DNA of 64,000 bases. Source: Brevundimonas sp. G8 (lineage in GTDB: Bacteria > Pseudomonadota > Alphaproteobacteria > Caulobacterales > Caulobacteraceae). The stretch spans positions 1,619,603 to 1,683,602 of the forward strand of contig NZ_LR732816.1 of the NCBI RefSeq assembly GCF_902506205.1. Reading direction: 5' to 3'. Both the position numbers and the translations under genes were made by a program. Below the pieces are notes generated by a model. That model was given only the letters and a program-made list of their open reading frames with translations. It made no database searches and had not been told where the DNA came from. The first letter of the stretch is position 1. The number at the start of each line of letters is the position of its first letter. Shown here piece after piece: positions 25,931 to 33,366 of this stretch.

Positions 25931-26176
25931 ATGTCCAGCTACTCCGTCGCCGAAGCCAAGAACAACCTGCCTAAGCTGCTGGATCGCATGCTGGCGGGAG
26001 AGGCCGTGACCATCACGCGGCGCGGCGTGCCTGTGGCGCGACTGGAACCGGCGCAGGAGGTTGAGCCGACGTCGGGGCCGATGGACATGGATTGGCTGAA
26101 ACGGGTGCGGATCAAATCGGAAGCGTCAATGGACTCGGTGACGCTTTTGCGCCGGATGCGGGACGAAGAGATTTGA
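25931..26176 (+). CDS. Antitoxin of the Phd/YefM family
   Basis: An 81-residue antitoxin with the DNA-binding N-terminal Phd domain: SSYSVAEAKNNLPKLLDRM and then TITRRGVPVARL. The C-terminus (about 55-81) should bind the toxin. In-frame ATGs at 25913 and 25925 are alternatives. Two GATGGC repeats (25912-25917 and 25924-25929) lie at 12-base spacing in the promoter region and could be an autoregulatory site. Its stop overlaps the toxin start in TTTGA. Confidence 0.8.
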   Translation: MSSYSVAEAKNNLPKLLDRMLAGEAVTITRRGVPVARLEPAQEVEPTSGPMDMDWLKRVRIKSEASMDSVTLLRRMRDEEI

Positions 26177-26586
26177 CCGTCTATCTGGACACCAGCGTCC
26201 TGATGTCCCTGTTTCAGACCGACAAGCACACCGAGCGGGCGTCGGCCTGGATCGCGGGTGTCGATGCCTTCGTCATGAGCAGTTGGACCCTGACAGAGTT
26301 TTCCTCCGCCCTGGCGATGAAGACACGCATGCGCAATTTGCGCGACAGGGATCGGCGCGAGTTCGAACTGCAACTGGACCAATGGTTGAGGGGCAGAGTC
26401 GTCCTTTCGGTCCTTGATGGCGATATGGTGGACGCGCGGCGCCTAGTGAGAAATGACGTAAGATTGCGCGCGCCCGACGCGCTTCATATCGCGGTGGCGG
26501 CGAGGCATGGCTGTAGGCTCGCGACACTGGACGAGGACATGGCCGCTGTAGGTCGTGACATCGGACTGACGGTGATCGTGCCATGA
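26173..26586 (+). CDS. PIN-domain ribonuclease toxin (VapC-like)
   Basis: A 137-residue toxin that probably cleaves RNA. PIN-domain acids are visible: VYLDTSV at the N-terminus (D5), T and E in WTLTEF (near 38), the RAPDALHIAVAA helix (D near 103) and the final TLDEDMA pair (near 121). A TTG at 26173 overlaps the antitoxin stop. Its own stop overlaps the ATG of trpF in an ATGA (26583-26586), so toxin translation is directly linked to tryptophan synthesis genes. Confidence 0.78.
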   Translation: MTVYLDTSVLMSLFQTDKHTERASAWIAGVDAFVMSSWTLTEFSSALAMKTRMRNLRDRDRREFELQLDQWLRGRVVLSVLDGDMVDARRLVRNDVRLRAPDALHIAVAARHGCRLATLDEDMAAVGRDIGLTVIVP

Positions 26587-27221
26587 CGGCCATCAAGATT
26601 TGCGGCCTTACGACGTTCGATACGCTGGACGCCGCGCTGGACGCCGGCGCCGATTTCGTCGGATTCGTGATGGTGAAGGCCAGTCCGCGATATGCCGGGC
26701 CAGGTCTGGCGAGCCGGCTGGTGGATCGGGCGCGCGGCCGTGCCAAGACTGTGCTGCTGTTTGCGGACATGGTCGGTCCTGAAATGGACGTTCTGGTCCA
26801 TGATCTCCAACCCGACATGGTTCAGTTGCATGGCCGGGAAACGCCGCTTCAGGTTAGCAATGCACGGACCGACTACGAAATTCCGGTGATCAAGGCGGTG
26901 GGGGTGTCCGGCGCAAAGGATCTGGTCGGGCCAGAGACTATGGAAGCGGCGGCCGACCATCTGCTGCTGGACGCCAAGGCGCCCAAGGGGGCGGCCTACA
27001 GCGGCGGACATGGGGTGGCTTTCGACTGGACCCTGCTGGCGGACCGGGCGTTTCGCCATCCGTGGTTCCTGGCGGGGGGGCTGACCCCGGACAATGTGGC
27101 CGAGGCGTTGAGGATCACCGGCGCGCCCATGGTGGACGTGTCCTCTGGCGTGGAAAGCGCGCCGGGTGTTAAGGACGCCGACCGGATCGCGGCCTTCATC
27201 CAAAACGCGCGCCGGACGTAA
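26583..27221 (+). CDS. trpF: Phosphoribosylanthranilate isomerase
   Basis: TIM-barrel enzyme of tryptophan biosynthesis that converts N-(5-phosphoribosyl)anthranilate to the enol form. The 212-residue protein has the catalytic Cys in KICGLTT (C7) and the catalytic Asp in HLLLDAKAP (near 130), plus [10 protein letters not shown] and [14 protein letters not shown] at the C-terminal phosphate site. Length is normal. Its ATG is shared with the toxin stop; trpB starts 18 bases later. Confidence 0.95.
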   Translation: MTAIKICGLTTFDTLDAALDAGADFVGFVMVKASPRYAGPGLASRLVDRARGRAKTVLLFADMVGPEMDVLVHDLQPDMVQLHGRETPLQVSNARTDYEIPVIKAVGVSGAKDLVGPETMEAAADHLLLDAKAPKGAAYSGGHGVAFDWTLLADRAFRHPWFLAGGLTPDNVAEALRITGAPMVDVSSGVESAPGVKDADRIAAFIQNARRT

Positions 27222-27238
27222 TTACGACGCCTCTCCGC

Positions 27239-28501
27239 GTGAAAGTCGAACCCGTGAACGCCCAGACCCCCATCCAAGCCCCGTCCTCTGGTCAGCCGTT
27301 GTCCAACGCCTACGCCTGGCCGGACGCGCAGGGGCGGTTCGGTCCCTATGGCGGGCAGTTCGTGGCCGAGACCCTGATGCCGCTGATCCACGAGCTGGAC
27401 GCGGCCTATAAGGCGGCGAAGGCGGATCCGAGTTTCCAGGCCGAGCTGGACAGCTTCCTGACCCACTATGTCGGTCGCGAGAGCCCGCTGTATTTCGCCG
27501 AACGTCTGACCGACCATTTCGGCGGGGCGAACATCTGGCTGAAGCGCGAGGACCTGAACCACACGGGCGCGCACAAGATCAACAACTGCATGGGCCAGAT
27601 CCTGCTGGCGCGGCGCATGGGCAAGACGCGCATCATCGCCGAGACCGGCGCGGGTCAGCACGGCGTGGCGTCGGCGACCGTCTCGGCGCGGTTCGGTTTG
27701 CCCTGCACCGTCTATATGGGCGCGGTGGATGTGGAGCGGCAGCAGCCGAATGTCTTCCGCATGCGCCTGCTAGGTTCGGAAGTCTTCTCCGTCACGGCCG
27801 GCGCCGCGACCCTGAAGGACGCGATGAACGAGGCGATGCGCGACTGGGTCACGAACGTCTCGGACACCTATTACATCATCGGCACGGCGGCGGGTCCGCA
27901 CCCCTATCCGGCCATGGTGCGCGATTTTCAGTCGGTGATCGGCAAGGAGATCAAGACCCAGTCGATGGCGCAGATGGGCAAGCTGCCCGAGGCCGTCGTG
28001 GCCTGTATCGGCGGCGGATCGAACGCCATCGGCGCCTTCCACCCCTTCATCGAGGACGAGGCCGTGCGCCTGATCGGCGTCGAGGCGGCGGGCCACGGGC
28101 TGGATACGCCAGATCACGCGGCCTCGCTGAAGGGCGGGCGGTCGGGCGTGCTGCACGGCAACCGGACCTATCTGCTGCAGGACGAGGACGGCAATATCGT
28201 CGAGGGGCATTCGATCTCGGCCGGGCTGGACTATCCGGGCATCGGGCCGGAGCACGCCTGGCTGCACGACATCGGCCGGGCCGAATATCGCTCGGCGACC
28301 GACAACGAGGCGCTGGAGGCGTTCCAGCTGTGCTCGAAGCTGGAAGGCATCATTCCAGCGCTGGAACCGGCCCATGCGCTTGCGCGGACGGGCGAAGTGG
28401 CGCGCGAAGTCGGCAAGGGCGGCGACGTCGTGCTGCTGATGTCGGGCCGCGGCGACAAGGACATCTTCCAGGTCGCCAAACATCTGGGAGTGGAACTGTG
28501 A
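27239..28501 (+). CDS. trpB: Tryptophan synthase beta subunit
   Basis: PLP subunit that joins indole and serine. The 420-residue protein has the lysine in HTGAHKINN (K112 or nearby), the GGGSNAIG phosphate loop (near 257) and the conserved GRGDKD near the C-terminus. GTG 27239 is the longest start; GTG 27254 is possible. It overlaps the next gene in GTGA (28498-28501). Together with trpF and trpA it forms the usual alphaproteobacterial order, except for the small insert between trpB and trpA. Confidence 0.96.
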   Translation: MKVEPVNAQTPIQAPSSGQPLSNAYAWPDAQGRFGPYGGQFVAETLMPLIHELDAAYKAAKADPSFQAELDSFLTHYVGRESPLYFAERLTDHFGGANIWLKREDLNHTGAHKINNCMGQILLARRMGKTRIIAETGAGQHGVASATVSARFGLPCTVYMGAVDVERQQPNVFRMRLLGSEVFSVTAGAATLKDAMNEAMRDWVTNVSDTYYIIGTAAGPHPYPAMVRDFQSVIGKEIKTQSMAQMGKLPEAVVACIGGGSNAIGAFHPFIEDEAVRLIGVEAAGHGLDTPDHAASLKGGRSGVLHGNRTYLLQDEDGNIVEGHSISAGLDYPGIGPEHAWLHDIGRAEYRSATDNEALEAFQLCSKLEGIIPALEPAHALARTGEVAREVGKGGDVVLLMSGRGDKDIFQVAKHLGVEL

Positions 28502-28992
28502 TCCGTAGTCTGCTGGCGGCGACCGCCGTGATGAGCCTGTCGGCCGCCGCCGTTCAGGCCCAGACGCCGGCTCCGGCTCCGGCTCCGGCTTCGCCTGCGC
28601 CTGCGCCGCAAGGCGGCCCGGCCGATATCGGTCTGCTGCCCGGTGCGGAGCTGTCGGCCGATTGCGGCGGGCTAAACAATCTGACGGGCCGGGCGTATTG
28701 CGTGACGGCGCAACTGGGTCAGATCGGCGCCTTGGCCGACGCCTATATCGCCGATCTGGCGTCCAAGAACTGGCTGGCGGCGGGCGGAGATGAGAACCGC
28801 GTGGTCTTCATCAAACGCCGCGAGGGCGGCGGCTGCGACGGCATGCAGATGGTCGCCTTTTACGACACCGCCAAGACCGCCGTCGCCGAACTGCCCGCCT
28901 ATCTGGGCTTCGCCACCATTCCAGGCGACGTCTGCGCGGCTGCTGCTGCTGCGACGCCGCCTGCCGCTCCCGCCGGATCGCCGCAGCAATGA
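28498..28992 (+). CDS. Small exported protein between trpB and trpA
   Basis: A 164-residue protein from a GTG that overlaps the trpB stop. An N-terminal signal peptide (about 1-22, ending AVQAQ) is followed by a Pro/Ala repeat linker and a domain with four cysteines (CGGLNN and YC in the middle, then GGGCDG and GDVC), enough for two disulfides. The GRAYCVTAQ and [13 protein letters not shown] segments look well ordered. The C-terminus is Ala/Pro-rich. Its stop overlaps the trpA start (ATGA). I do not recognise the family; it sits between two cytoplasmic subunits yet is secreted. Confidence 0.75.
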   Translation: MIRSLLAATAVMSLSAAAVQAQTPAPAPAPASPAPAPQGGPADIGLLPGAELSADCGGLNNLTGRAYCVTAQLGQIGALADAYIADLASKNWLAAGGDENRVVFIKRREGGGCDGMQMVAFYDTAKTAVAELPAYLGFATIPGDVCAAAAAATPPAAPAGSPQQ

Positions 28993-29831
28993 CCACCGCC
29001 CGTATCGACGCGCGCTTCAAGGCGCTGAAGGCCGAGGGCCGTGCGGCCTTCATTCCCTATGTGATGGGGGGCGATCCGTCGCGCGAGGAGGCGTTGGCGA
29101 TCCTGCACGGCCTGCCCGGCGCCGGGGCCGACATCATCGAACTGGGCTTTCCGTTCAGCGATCCGATGGCCGAGGGGCCGCCGATCCAGCGGGCGGCGAT
29201 CCGGGGGCTGGCGGCCGGGTTCGGCCTGCGTTCCACCATGGATCTGGCCAAGGAATTCCGCAAAGGCGATGACGCCACGCCGATCGTGCTGATGGGCTAT
29301 CTGAACCCGATCGAGAGCCTGGGTTATGACGCCTTCGCCGCCTATGCGGCCGACTGCGGCATCGACGGGCTGATCGTGGTGGACTGCCCGCCAGAAGAGG
29401 CCGGTCCGCTGATCGAGGCGCTGGACAAGGTGTCGATCTCGCTGATCCGTCTGGCGACGCCGACGTCGGACGACGCGCGGCTGAAGATCGTGGTCCAGGG
29501 CACCTCGGGCTTCGTCTATTACGTCGCCGTGGCGGGCGTGACGGGCGTCAAGGAAGCGAACGCCGATGTCGTGGCGCCGGCGGTGGAGCGGGTGCGCAAG
29601 GCCTCGGGCCTGCCGGTCGCGGTCGGGTTCGGGGTCAAGACGCCGGAGCGGGCCGCCGAGATCGCCCGCGTGGCGGACGCGGTGGTCGTGGGTTCCGCCC
29701 TGGTGGACGAGGTTGCGGCGGCGCTGGCGGCGAACGAACCGGCCGCGCCGCGCGTTCTGGCCCGGGTCAAGGCGCTGGGGGATGCGGTTCGGTCCGTGCG
29801 CACTGGTGCATCCCTGGCGGAAACCGTCTAA
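28989..29831 (+). CDS. trpA: Tryptophan synthase alpha subunit
   Basis: Cleaves indole-3-glycerol phosphate and passes indole to the beta subunit. The 280-residue TIM barrel has the catalytic glutamate and aspartate in IIELGFPFSDPMAEGP (near 46-61), the conserved YVAVAGVTG turn (near 178) and the VGFGVKTPE phosphate-binding segment (near 214). Its start overlaps the stop of the small exported gene by 4 bp; accD follows 10 bases after its stop. Confidence 0.96.
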   Translation: MTTARIDARFKALKAEGRAAFIPYVMGGDPSREEALAILHGLPGAGADIIELGFPFSDPMAEGPPIQRAAIRGLAAGFGLRSTMDLAKEFRKGDDATPIVLMGYLNPIESLGYDAFAAYAADCGIDGLIVVDCPPEEAGPLIEALDKVSISLIRLATPTSDDARLKIVVQGTSGFVYYVAVAGVTGVKEANADVVAPAVERVRKASGLPVAVGFGVKTPERAAEIARVADAVVVGSALVDEVAAALAANEPAAPRVLARVKALGDAVRSVRTGASLAETV

Positions 29832-29841
29832 GAGCCCGCCC

Positions 29842-30732
29842 ATGGTCGACAAGAACAAACCTCAGGAAAAGCGCGGCGGCTGGCTGAGCCGTTTCGCGCC
29901 GGGCGTCCGCAAGATCGTGTCGCGCCGGGACACCCCGGACAATCTCTGGGTCAAGGATCCCGATAGCGGCGAGATGCTGTATCGTTCGGATCTGGAGGCG
30001 TCGCTGTGGGTGACGCCGTCGGGCCGTCACATGCGGATCGACGCGCCGACGCGCCTGAAGGCCACCTTCGACGGCGGCGTGTTCCAGTCCATCGACACGC
30101 CGGACGTGCCGGAAGATCCGCTGAAATTCTCGGACGGCAAGTCCTACAAGGATCGCCTGAGCGCCGCGCGCAAGGCGTCGGGCCGCAAGGACACCATGGC
30201 CATCGGATATGGCGTGGTTGGCGGTCAGGACGCGGTCGTGATCGTCCAGGACTTCACCTTCATGGGTGGGTCGTTGGGCATGGCGGCGGGCGCGGCCTTC
30301 ATCAAGGCCGCGCGCGAGGCGGTGTCCCGCAAGGTTCCGATGATCTGTTTCACCGCCGCCGGCGGCGCGCGGATGCAGGAAGGCGCCCTGTCGCTGATGC
30401 AGATGGCGCGCACCACCCTGGCCATCGAAGAGCTGAAGGACGCCAAACTGCCCTACGCCGTGGTCCTGACGGATCCGACGACAGGCGGGGTGACGGCCTC
30501 CTACGCCATGCTGGGCGATGTGCATCTGGCGGAACCGGGCGCCCTGATCGGGTTCGCCGGGCCGCGCGTGATCGAGGCCACCATCCGCGAGAAGCTGCCG
30601 CCGGGGTTCCAGCGCGCCGAATATCTGCAGGAAAAGGGCATGGTGGACCGGGTCGTGACCCGCGCCGACCTGCCGCGCACCCTGGGTCAGATCCTCTCCA
30701 TGCTGATGGGCGGCACGCGCGCCGCCGCCTGA
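29842..30732 (+). CDS. accD: Acetyl-CoA carboxylase carboxyltransferase subunit beta
   Basis: Transfers the carboxyl group to acetyl-CoA, making malonyl-CoA for fatty acid synthesis. The 296-residue protein has the crotonase-like core (GGSLGMAAG near 133, the TAAGGARMQEG oxyanion site near 174, and FAGPRVIEATIREKLPPGFQ near 235-254). The N-terminal zinc ribbon is gone: where E. coli has CxxC pairs, this has WVKDPDSGEM and WVTPSGRHM, with no cysteine. Alphaproteobacterial AccD often lack part of it. The 3' end overlaps the convergent DoxX-like gene by 46 bp. Confidence 0.95.
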   Translation: MVDKNKPQEKRGGWLSRFAPGVRKIVSRRDTPDNLWVKDPDSGEMLYRSDLEASLWVTPSGRHMRIDAPTRLKATFDGGVFQSIDTPDVPEDPLKFSDGKSYKDRLSAARKASGRKDTMAIGYGVVGGQDAVVIVQDFTFMGGSLGMAAGAAFIKAAREAVSRKVPMICFTAAGGARMQEGALSLMQMARTTLAIEELKDAKLPYAVVLTDPTTGGVTASYAMLGDVHLAEPGALIGFAGPRVIEATIREKLPPGFQRAEYLQEKGMVDRVVTRADLPRTLGQILSMLMGGTRAAA

Positions 30733-31130
30733 GACCGCCTGAAGGGCCAGTCGACCGCGGTCGAGGCCCACAGGCACCACCAGATGATGACCGGCTGAAA
30801 CAGCAGGCGCGGGCCGTGATAGGCCCAACCAAGGCCCGTGCCTGAGGTCAGGCCATCGACGGCGTGCTGGACGTTGGCGGGGTAAACGCAGACCGCATAG
30901 AGGGCCAGGGCCCATCCCGCGACGACGCGCAGGCGCGGGATCATCAGTCCCGCCGCGCCCAGCAGTTCGGCGACACCCGTCAGCGCCACGACCAGGGCGG
31001 GGTTCGAAACCCAGTGCGGCGTGATCCGCACGAAGGGGCCGGGGACCATCAGATGCAGCACGCCGGCGCCCAGGAAGACGGCCGCCAGGACGATGCGGGC
31101 CGCCGTTCTGATGTGCGGCCTGGAAGTCAT
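30687..31130 (-). CDS. DoxX family membrane protein
   Basis: A 147-residue protein with four membrane segments (about 10-30, 45-66, 70-90 and 105-125) and the GVLHLMVPGPFVRI and AAGLMIPRLR segments of DoxX/DoxD-like proteins, a family of small redox- or quinone-associated membrane proteins with no clear function. Its 3' end overlaps the end of accD on the opposite strand, so the coding tail (about 15 residues) is shared antisense with accD; the true end may be as given because no earlier stop occurs. Confidence 0.78.
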   Translation of the reverse strand: MTSRPHIRTAARIVLAAVFLGAGVLHLMVPGPFVRITPHWVSNPALVVALTGVAELLGAAGLMIPRLRVVAGWALALYAVCVYPANVQHAVDGLTSGTGLGWAYHGPRLLFQPVIIWWCLWASTAVDWPFRRSQAAARVPPISMERI

Positions 31131-31166
31131 GTCGCGGTTCTCGAAATCAGGGGCTAAAGGAGGCGG

Positions 31167-32453
31167 ATGGATCCCGTCTCCGAACGTCTACGTGCGCGCC
31201 ACCCCCAGCGGATCGACCTGTCGCTGGAAAGAATGCGCGTGCTGTGCGCCGCCCTAGGCGATCCGCAGCATCGACTGCCGCCGGTGATCCATGTGGCGGG
31301 CACCAACGGCAAGGGTTCGACCGTCGCCATGATCCGAGCCATAGCCGAGGCGGCGGGGCTGAAGGTCCATGCCTATACCTCGCCCCATCTGGTGCGGTTC
31401 AACGAGCGGATCCGGCTGGCCGGCAAGCTGATCGAGGACAAGGCGCTGAACGCCATCCTGGACCGGATCGAGGCCGTGATGGCCGAGACCGACAGCGAGG
31501 CGACGGTGTTCGAAAGCACCACCGCCGCCGCCTTCCTGGCCATGGCCGAGACGCCGGCCGACCTGGCCATCATCGAGGTCGGCCTGGGCGGGGTGCTGGA
31601 CGCGACCAATGTGATCGAACGGCCGCTGCTCAGCGTGATCGCGCCGGTCGATTACGACCATGCGGAGTTCCTGGGCACGGATTTGGCCGCCATCGCCTCG
31701 GAAAAGGCGGGTGTGCTGAAGGCCGGGGCGCCGGCCGTGATCGCGCGCCAGCGCGAGGAAGCGATGGCGGCCATCGAACGTCGGGCCGCCGACGTCCATG
31801 CGCGGCTGACGGTGCTGGGGGTCGATTTCGACGCCTGGGCCGAGCGGGGCGGCCTGGCGTTCCAGACGGCCGAACTGTTCATGGACCTGCCGGCGCCGGC
31901 CTTGGCGGGGGCGCACCAGATCGACAATGCGGCCCTGGCCGTGGCGGCGGCGGTCGAGCTGGATCTACCTGAGACCGCGATCGCCGAGGGGCTGAAGGCC
32001 GTGCGCTGGCCCGCGCGGCTGCAACGGATTTCGGCCGGACCCTATGGCGAGGCGGCGCGGGCGGCGGAGGCTGAACTTTGGCTGGACGGGGGGCACAATC
32101 CCCATGCCGCAAAGGCGCTGGCGGCATTTCTGGCCGAGCGTCAGGCGCGGGCGCCGCGTCCGCTGGCCCTGATCTGCGGCATGCTGTCGAACAAGGATGC
32201 GGGCGGCTTCTTCGCCGCCCTGAAGGACAGCCAGGCGACGGTGTTCACTGTCGGCTTCGACGGGGCGGCGGCCGATCCGGCGGCCTTGGCGGCCGTGGCG
32301 CGCGGCCATGGACTGGCGGCGACGCCCGCAGGCTCGGTGAGCGAGGCGCTGGAGCTGGCGTTGAGGCTGGGGGCCGGGCGGGTCGCGATCTGCGGGTCGC
32401 TGTATCTGGCGGGGGAGGTGCTGGGCGCCAGTCGAGAGACCTGGCCGGACTAG
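31167..32453 (+). CDS. folC: Bifunctional folylpolyglutamate synthase/dihydrofolate synthase
   Basis: Mur-ligase-family enzyme that adds glutamate to dihydropteroate and folates. The 428-residue protein has the P-loop HVAGTNGKGSTVAMI (near 47-61), the YTSPHLVRFNERIRL omega loop (near 72-86) and the SEKAGVLK lysine region (near 175), plus the C-terminal HNPHAAKALA segment (near 311). It follows accD in the typical alphaproteobacterial order; the DoxX gene lies between on the other strand. Confidence 0.95.
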   Translation: MDPVSERLRARHPQRIDLSLERMRVLCAALGDPQHRLPPVIHVAGTNGKGSTVAMIRAIAEAAGLKVHAYTSPHLVRFNERIRLAGKLIEDKALNAILDRIEAVMAETDSEATVFESTTAAAFLAMAETPADLAIIEVGLGGVLDATNVIERPLLSVIAPVDYDHAEFLGTDLAAIASEKAGVLKAGAPAVIARQREEAMAAIERRAADVHARLTVLGVDFDAWAERGGLAFQTAELFMDLPAPALAGAHQIDNAALAVAAAVELDLPETAIAEGLKAVRWPARLQRISAGPYGEAARAAEAELWLDGGHNPHAAKALAAFLAERQARAPRPLALICGMLSNKDAGGFFAALKDSQATVFTVGFDGAAADPAALAAVARGHGLAATPAGSVSEALELALRLGAGRVAICGSLYLAGEVLGASRETWPD

Positions 32454-32463
32454 GCGCCGGATT

Positions 32464-32625
32464 CTCCCTCCCCCTGCGGGGGAGGGTGGTCGAGCCGCAG
32501 GCGAGACCGGGTGGGGGCGGCAGGGTGACGCTACACGGACTTCTCTTCAGTCAAGCAAGTGCCGCCTTGCCGGGCCGCCCCCACCCCGTCGCTGCGCGAC
32601 GACCCTCCCCCGCAGGGGGGGGGGG
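32464..32625. repeat. Palindromic intergenic element (class 1 variant)
   Basis: The outer ends CTCCCTCCCCCTGCGGGGGAG and its reverse form near 32603-32625 make a long GC-rich inverted repeat, with the inner pair GGTGGGGGCGG and CCGCCCCCACC. The run of G at the right end is 11-12 long, which is unusual and prone to sequencing error. The element lies between the convergent folC and a small minus-strand gene. Confidence 0.75.
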
Positions 32626-32641
32626 AAGCCTGCGTCTGCTT

Positions 32642-32839
32642 TTACTTGCTCATCCAGGGGCGTGATTTGCCGGCGGCGATGCGGGCGTTCTGTTCGCGCT
32701 GGAACCGGCCGCCGCGCGGGGCCTTGGGACGGCCGTCGAGGGCCGCATTCTTCAGGCGCAGGGCGCGCTGGACGGAGGTCTCGCCGGGGATATCGTCGTC
32801 AGAAATCGGGGCGGGGATTGGGGTGTCTTCGTCGCTCAT
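32642..32839 (-). CDS. Small hypothetical cytoplasmic protein
   Basis: A 65-residue acidic-then-basic protein: MSDEDTPIPAP at the start, TSVQRALRLKNAAL in the middle, and a Gly/Arg-rich tail with PRGGRFQREQNARIAAGKSRPWMSK, of which only the ends matter here. No membrane or signal segment. The tail could bind RNA or ribosomes. It follows a strong terminator and lies between trxA and the convergent folC. I do not recognise the family. Confidence 0.6.
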   Translation of the reverse strand: MSDEDTPIPAPISDDDIPGETSVQRALRLKNAALDGRPKAPRGGRFQREQNARIAAGKSRPWMSK

Positions 32840-32858
32840 GACGGCATCCTAGCATGAA

Positions 32859-32890
32859 AAACGCCCGCCGGTCGGGACCGGCGGGCGTTT
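32859..32890 (-). terminator. Intrinsic terminator of trxA
   Basis: AAACGCCCGCCGGT and ACCGGCGGGCGTTT form a perfect 14-bp stem around a CGGG loop. The T stretch follows on both strands because of the A/T ends. It starts 22 bases after the trxA stop. Confidence 0.85.
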
Positions 32891-32912
32891 GATCTTCACA
32901 GGTAGATAAGGA

Positions 32913-33248
32913 TCAGGCGTCGGCCTTGACGCCGGCCTCGGCCAGCCATTCGACGATCTTGCCCTTGGGCATGGCGCCGACCTTCATCGAGGTCATCTGG
33001 CCGTCCTTGAACAGCATCAGGGTCGGGATGCCCTTCACGCCCAGTTTGGACGGGGTCATGGGGCTGTCGTCGATATTGATCTTGGCGACGGTGACCTTGC
33101 CGCCCAGTTCGTCGGCGATCTGTTCCAGCGCCGGGCCGATCTGCTTGCAGGGGCCGCACCACTCGGCCCAGAAATCCACCAGCACGGGGGTGGACGACTT
33201 CAGGACGTCGGCGTCGAAGCTTTCGTCGGTGACTTTTACCGTCGCCAT
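32913..33248 (-). CDS. trxA: Thioredoxin
   Basis: Cytoplasmic disulfide reductase. ATG 33248 gives 111 residues, the normal size. The active site is WAEWCGPCKQIGP (near residues 29-41), the cis-proline is in KGIPTLMLFKDG (near 74-85), and the N-terminus begins MATVKVTDESFD. The upstream region on the minus strand carries a CAAGYA hairpin that ends 15 bases before the start codon. Confidence 0.96.
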   Translation of the reverse strand: MATVKVTDESFDADVLKSSTPVLVDFWAEWCGPCKQIGPALEQIADELGGKVTVAKINIDDSPMTPSKLGVKGIPTLMLFKDGQMTSMKVGAMPKGKIVEWLAEAGVKADA

Positions 33249-33262
33249 AAATGGCTCCTTGG

Positions 33263-33303
33263 GCGCTGGCGCTCGGCCCGCGGGGCCTTTGCTGCTTGAG
33301 CGC
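33263..33303 (-). ncRNA. CAAGYA-type leader hairpin upstream of trxA
   Basis: On the minus strand: outer stem GCGCT/AGCGC, internal loop CAAGCA opposite GCC (the usual GRU is changed), and a longer inner stem with GGCCC/GGGCC and small internal loops. It is the largest and most divergent copy. It ends 14 bases before the trxA start codon; a CAAGGAGCC ribosome-binding site lies between. Confidence 0.5.
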
Positions 33304-33366
33304 ATGTTGATGTTGGCCGGATGCGTCCGGGTTCGGATGCAGATGTGGGAGCGAATCGCGGGCAAT

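Noticed and set aside
26583..29831. trp attenuator or tryptophan riboswitch in front of trpF
   Set aside because: There is no untranslated leader: trpF starts on the toxin stop codon, and no Trp-rich leader peptide is visible.
30687..30732. Frameshift at the 3' end of accD
   Set aside because: The 46-bp overlap with the convergent DoxX gene is a normal tail overlap; accD ends with a regular C-terminal sequence and stop.
32464..32625. Rho-independent terminator only
   Set aside because: The inverted repeat is over 150 bases, nested, and of the same style as other palindromic elements, so I list it as a repeat even if it may end transcripts.
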